A stretch of 64,000 bases of DNA. It comes from Diphasiastrum complanatum (lineage: Eukaryota; Streptophyta; Lycopodiopsida; Lycopodiales; Lycopodiaceae). The translations under genes were made by a program, and so were the position numbers. The DNA lies in assembly GCA_029204225.1 (NCBI GenBank), contig CM055104.1, positions 49,555,399 through 49,619,398 of the forward strand, read 5' to 3'. Every line of letters begins with the position of its first letter. Position 1 is the first letter of the stretch. Shown one piece after another: positions 60,765-64,000 of this stretch. The notes beneath the pieces were generated by a model that was not told the origin of the DNA, ran no database searches, and saw nothing but the letters and a program-made list of their open reading frames with translations.

Positions 60765-61179
60765 TTGAAAGGAAAATCACAAAAACAAAATTTTATCTAA
60801 AATAAATTGTTCTTTCCCTATTTAATCATGACTACAGTCTATATATTCTCTCAATTTTGAGCTAAAAGTTAGAATTGAAACTTATATGTCATATCAACCA
60901 TTTCAATTGGTATATTATTGTACAATCTTCTTATCTAATTGAGATCTTTGTGAACTTGTCTCAATTCCATAATCAAATCATGTCTAAATAATCTTCTACA
61001 CTTGACCAAAATGAGAACCATTTTCATACAATGCCCTGATTGAGATATATATATAAATAGAAACCTGGGTGAATGAAAATTCATACAATTCACCTAATTG
61101 ACTAAGGACATCTGAACTTGATTATAGTGGCCTTTAATACATTAGATCTCATGATCAAACTCTTCCATCAATTCAGCCC

Positions 61180-61780
61180 ATCAAACTTTTTGATCTCTTA
61201 AATCATGTTTATTGTAGAAATACTTGAGGAGCTGGTAATTTGTATACACTATATTTATTACCATATAGATAGTGTCTTTAGGTCTTAAGTGCATGAATTC
61301 CAACAAACAGTTTCTTCTCTTGAGTTGTATAGTGCAACTAAGATTCATTAAATTTCTTGCTTTCAAATATTATTGGCCTATCATTTTGCAATAGATTTGC
61401 TACAATTGCAATATTATTTGTGTTGGTTCTCACGATGAAATAGATTACTGAGGTATCGCAATCATAGCTTAACAATTGATAAACCTACTAGTGAAAACAA
61501 TGAATCCTAAGAAAGATTTTCACCTATCTAACTGATTTTTTAAATTGGCCATTCGATAACTATCATGATTTTAGCTTCATCAATTGTTATCTCATCAGAG
61601 ATAATCTTATGACCAAGATAAACCACTTCATGTTTAAAAATTTTGCATTTGACTTTTTTAGTGTAAAATTTCTCTTGCCTCAAGATTAGCAAAAGAAATT
61701 TGATATGACTTATGTGTTTCCCAAAAGTCTTTTGCAAATGAGTATATAATCTAAGAACAACACCACACAATACAAAGAAT
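61180..61780 (-). pseudogene. Gypsy RT end and RNase H
   Basis: LYTHLQKTFGKHISHIKFLL (H..HL..VF), then KVKCKIFKHEVVYLGHKIIS and DEITIDEAKIMIVIEWP are the RT C-terminal blocks. After a gap, RNase H gives NDRPIIFESKKFNES and LHYTTQEKKLFVGIHALKT (normally Y...EKE.LA....). Frames are broken. Confidence 0.8.
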
Positions 61781-62900
61781 TTAATTTGCTAAATAGCCAC
61801 TGATATTCCAAAATTGCATGCGTACAAACTAAGTCTAGAACATGGAGACTAATCAATTATCTATGATAAGAGATCTGGTATTGTCATGTCCCAAGTCTTT
61901 AAGCATGCTCCTAAAGCAAGAAATATCTTATATCTATGGTTCTCACTAACTTCAGTTGGTAAGCTGATTTCTACGCAAGATGAGAATTGCTAAAATTGTG
62001 AGTTTGTCTAGTGTCCAATAAAATACTAACTTCTTGATTAAAAAAATGCCTTTTAAATAAAACATTTTTTATAACAAAAAATAAGCTATACTAATTAAAC
62101 AATGACACTCAAAATTTAGAAAATAAAATTTCAATTTCATACCTTTATCAACTGTCTTTTCAAACACTTGAGTCGTTGATTTGTTTATTTCTAGGTAATA
62201 CTTCATCACATGTCCAGGCTTGTTGCAGATCTAGCAAAGATTTGATTTACTAGTCTTTTTTTATGAAGCATGAGTTTTTCTTTTCACATCTTAATGCAAC
62301 TTTGTCCAACTCATCGAAGTACTTGACTTGATTTCACTCCCAAATTTTCTTCTTTCTTTTCTTCAATTTGGAAGTCGATGGACTATATTACAATTGCTTT
62401 TTTGATGCTACAATGGTGAAATCATAGCCTTTTGTGATTCGGGTCACACCATCAATCATGTAAATCTTGCTCCTCTTGCACGAGTTCTGATAAGCATAGG
62501 ACAAAGTGCAACAATGCCAATTTGGAATCAAATGATGGAACTTTAGAGAGCAAATCCTTTAATCTTTGAATCTACATATCCAGACTTTAATTTCCCAATT
62601 TGCACTATTTAGTAGTAGTCCAAATCATTAGCTACCAAGAGTAATTTTCTTAAAAACTCTCATAAACTACTCCCAAGTGGCTAGCTTATGAAGTAAGTCC
62701 CACCACAACGAGGATGCCTTGCACCGAAGAATAACAAAGGTACAGTTTATACTCTCTTCTCCTTAGGAATGTTATGGAGATTGAAATACTTATTTCACTT
62801 AGATAACCAATCCCTTACCACTTCTAGCTTTGTATCCCACTTCTCCCCAATACATGGCTCATGTCGAAAACTGTTTAGGTATCAAAGAATTGATTTCCAC
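61781..62900 (-). pseudogene. Heavily decayed gypsy gag region
   Basis: The minus strand shows a mutated zinc knuckle (ICNKPGHVMKYYLEINKST near 62,215, last Cys replaced) upstream of the RT at 61.7 kb, and gag-like fragments up to about 62,900. Many stops. The protease is not recognisable. Confidence 0.45.
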
Positions 62901-62954
62901 AGCACTGTATCTTTTTCTTAATGACAATTGAATAATCAATAGTCTAAAGTTCCA

Positions 62955-63640
62955 AATGGATTCTCAAAGTAAAGTCGGTCTTATCACAGACAAGCTGAAT
63001 GGATCCAATTATCATTTATGAAAATTTAAGATGAAGACCTTGCTAATCGCCAACGAGTTGTGGGATGTTGCTACAAGTATTGAAGTGAAGCCTGAAGACA
63101 ACACAGACAACTCGAAATGGAAGTCAAAGGATGGTAAAGCTTTCACGCTTATTATCCTCAATATATCAAATACTCATTTTGGCCATGTAGTTGAAGCGGA
63201 CATCCTGAGCTCACTATATGATGTGAGAGACGTAACTACTAAGTTACATCTTTGAAGGAAATTCTTCACACTCAAGATGTCGAATGATGATTCTCTTCAG
63301 AATCATATTAACTAGTTTAAGAATCTCTTGCAACAGATGCCCGTTGTTGGATCAGTCATAGACGATCAAGATGCAATTATGACATTGCTTTCAAGCCTGC
63401 CCTCTACATATGAGAACTGGGTGATGATCATCATGACACACTCAGATTTAACTCTTACCAGAGTTATCGCTATGTTGCTGCAAGAAGATAATTGAATAAG
63501 TCAAGACACTTTATCTATCTCTTCGTCTCATGCTCTGTATGTCAGCAAGGGCTCAAAATGACAGAAGAAGAAAAGCTCCAAGCAGTCTACATTGAATCAG
63601 AAATAGACTCAAAGTCAAGAGCAATCATTGAATCCACATT
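62955..63640 (+). pseudogene. Copia element 4 gag
   Basis: Start ATG about 62,955 (MDSQSKVGLITDKLNGSNYH), then a TGA where W is expected (YHL*KFKMKTLL) and continuing KTLLIANELWDVATSIEVKP, WKSKDGKAFTLIILNISNTH. After another stop, QNHINXFKNLLQQMPVVG, DDQDAIMTLLSSLPSTYENW and LTRVIAMLLQEDN follow. This is the standard UBN2-type copia gag. At least four stops. Confidence 0.85.
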
Positions 63641-64000
63641 CGTCGAAGAAGAAGATGTTTTGCAAGTATTGCAAACGCAATAACCATGAGATCCAGGATT
63701 GCCAAATTCTCAAAGCAAAGAATGCAGCCAAGCAACCTGATCAACAAGCAAATATAGTTACAACATCTGCTCAAGTCGAAATAGACAAAGGCACTTTTAT
63801 GGTCAAAGACAAATATGCGAATTCGAATGATTCGTGGTTTCTGGATTCCGGAGCTACTCAACACATGACCAATCATCGTGAGATTTCGCAATCCTATATG
63901 CTTTAGAACACGAAGAAGTATGTTCATCTTGGTGACGATAGCACTCACACTATCAAAGGTGAAGGTACTGTAAGATTAAGGTTCCAGCATGATCAATTCA
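63628..64000 (+). pseudogene. Copia element 4 zinc knuckle and protease, runs off the window
   Basis: CKYCKRNNHEIQDC is an intact C-x2-C-x4-H-x4-C zinc knuckle. WFLDSGATQHMTNHREI is an intact copia protease site (DSGAT). One TAG at 63,904-63,906 follows, then KKYVHLGDDSTHTIKGEGTV as the protease continues. The element extends past 64,000. Confidence 0.85.

Overview
This window looks like nuclear DNA from a land plant with a large, repeat-dominated genome. The signs are A+T-rich sequence with very little intact coding DNA, nested Ty1/copia and Ty3/gypsy LTR retrotransposons (many with a tRNA-iMet type primer site, TATCAGAGC), GT-AG introns, a tRNA-derived SINE, a Mutator-type transposon with a 10-bp target duplication, and TTAGGG-like interstitial tracts. 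I cannot name the species. A gymnosperm, fern, lycophyte or bryophyte would all fit. Nearly every coding region is broken by stops, frameshifts or truncation, and no rRNA, tRNA gene or CRISPR is visible. All names rest on motifs read by eye; no search was run.

Layout. 0-2.9 kb: permuted gypsy gag fragments and a purine-rich GGCCGA repeat ending in a telomere-like tract. 2.9-3.85 kb: truncated LTR plus leader of a family (here LTR-G) that recurs at 46.1 and 51.9 kb. 3.85-9.65 kb: exons of an unrecognised, decayed plant gene, split by a copia fragment (7.25-8.76 kb); one exon occurs twice. 10.1-15.4 kb: copia element A fused inside its reverse transcriptase to a second copia family, B. 15.4-16.5 kb: CpG-iteron sequence and an unknown ORF. 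16.5-20.0 kb: minus-strand gypsy with gag and protease only, beside a GC-rich LTR-like block. 20.0-22.4 kb: possible MITE, SINE copy, 47-bp tandem repeat and copia RT fragment.

22.6-26.3 kb is the most unusual part. A multi-exon minus-strand gene, whose splice phases fit at three junctions, encodes a KKKR-bearing protein with a GGIHS segment loosely like ParB-type domains. Sixteen or more copies of a palindrome, consensus ACCTATGCTNAGCATAGGT, sit in its introns and at its 3' end. Nine of the copies, spaced about 41 bp apart through most of the array, build a fold-back of about 415 bp inside intron 1.

26.3-29.2 kb is mostly empty apart from a G-quadruplex-prone island. 29.2-31.6 kb is an internally deleted copia with two LTRs. 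31.6-33.15 kb is a gypsy remnant. 33.15-40.1 kb is a nearly complete minus-strand copia (element 1) with both LTRs and a recent 263-bp integrase duplication. 40.1-44.3 kb is a second minus-strand copia (element 2), abutting a plus-strand copia 3' end (44.3-46.1 kb). 46.1-52.5 kb holds two LTR-G copies around chromovirus and other gypsy pieces, including a chromodomain fragment with its LTR. 53.4-54.1 kb is an LTR with a gypsy PBS. 55.1-55.5 kb is a small two-exon gene on minus. 55.65-55.95 kb carries a SAM-methyltransferase-like fragment. 56.57 kb is an 85-bp SINE with perfect 18-bp target duplications. 57.1-58.7 kb is the Mutator-like element. 60.3-60.8 kb is tandem repeats. 61.2-62.9 kb is a decayed gypsy. 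62.95 kb to the end is a copia gag-protease that runs out of the window.
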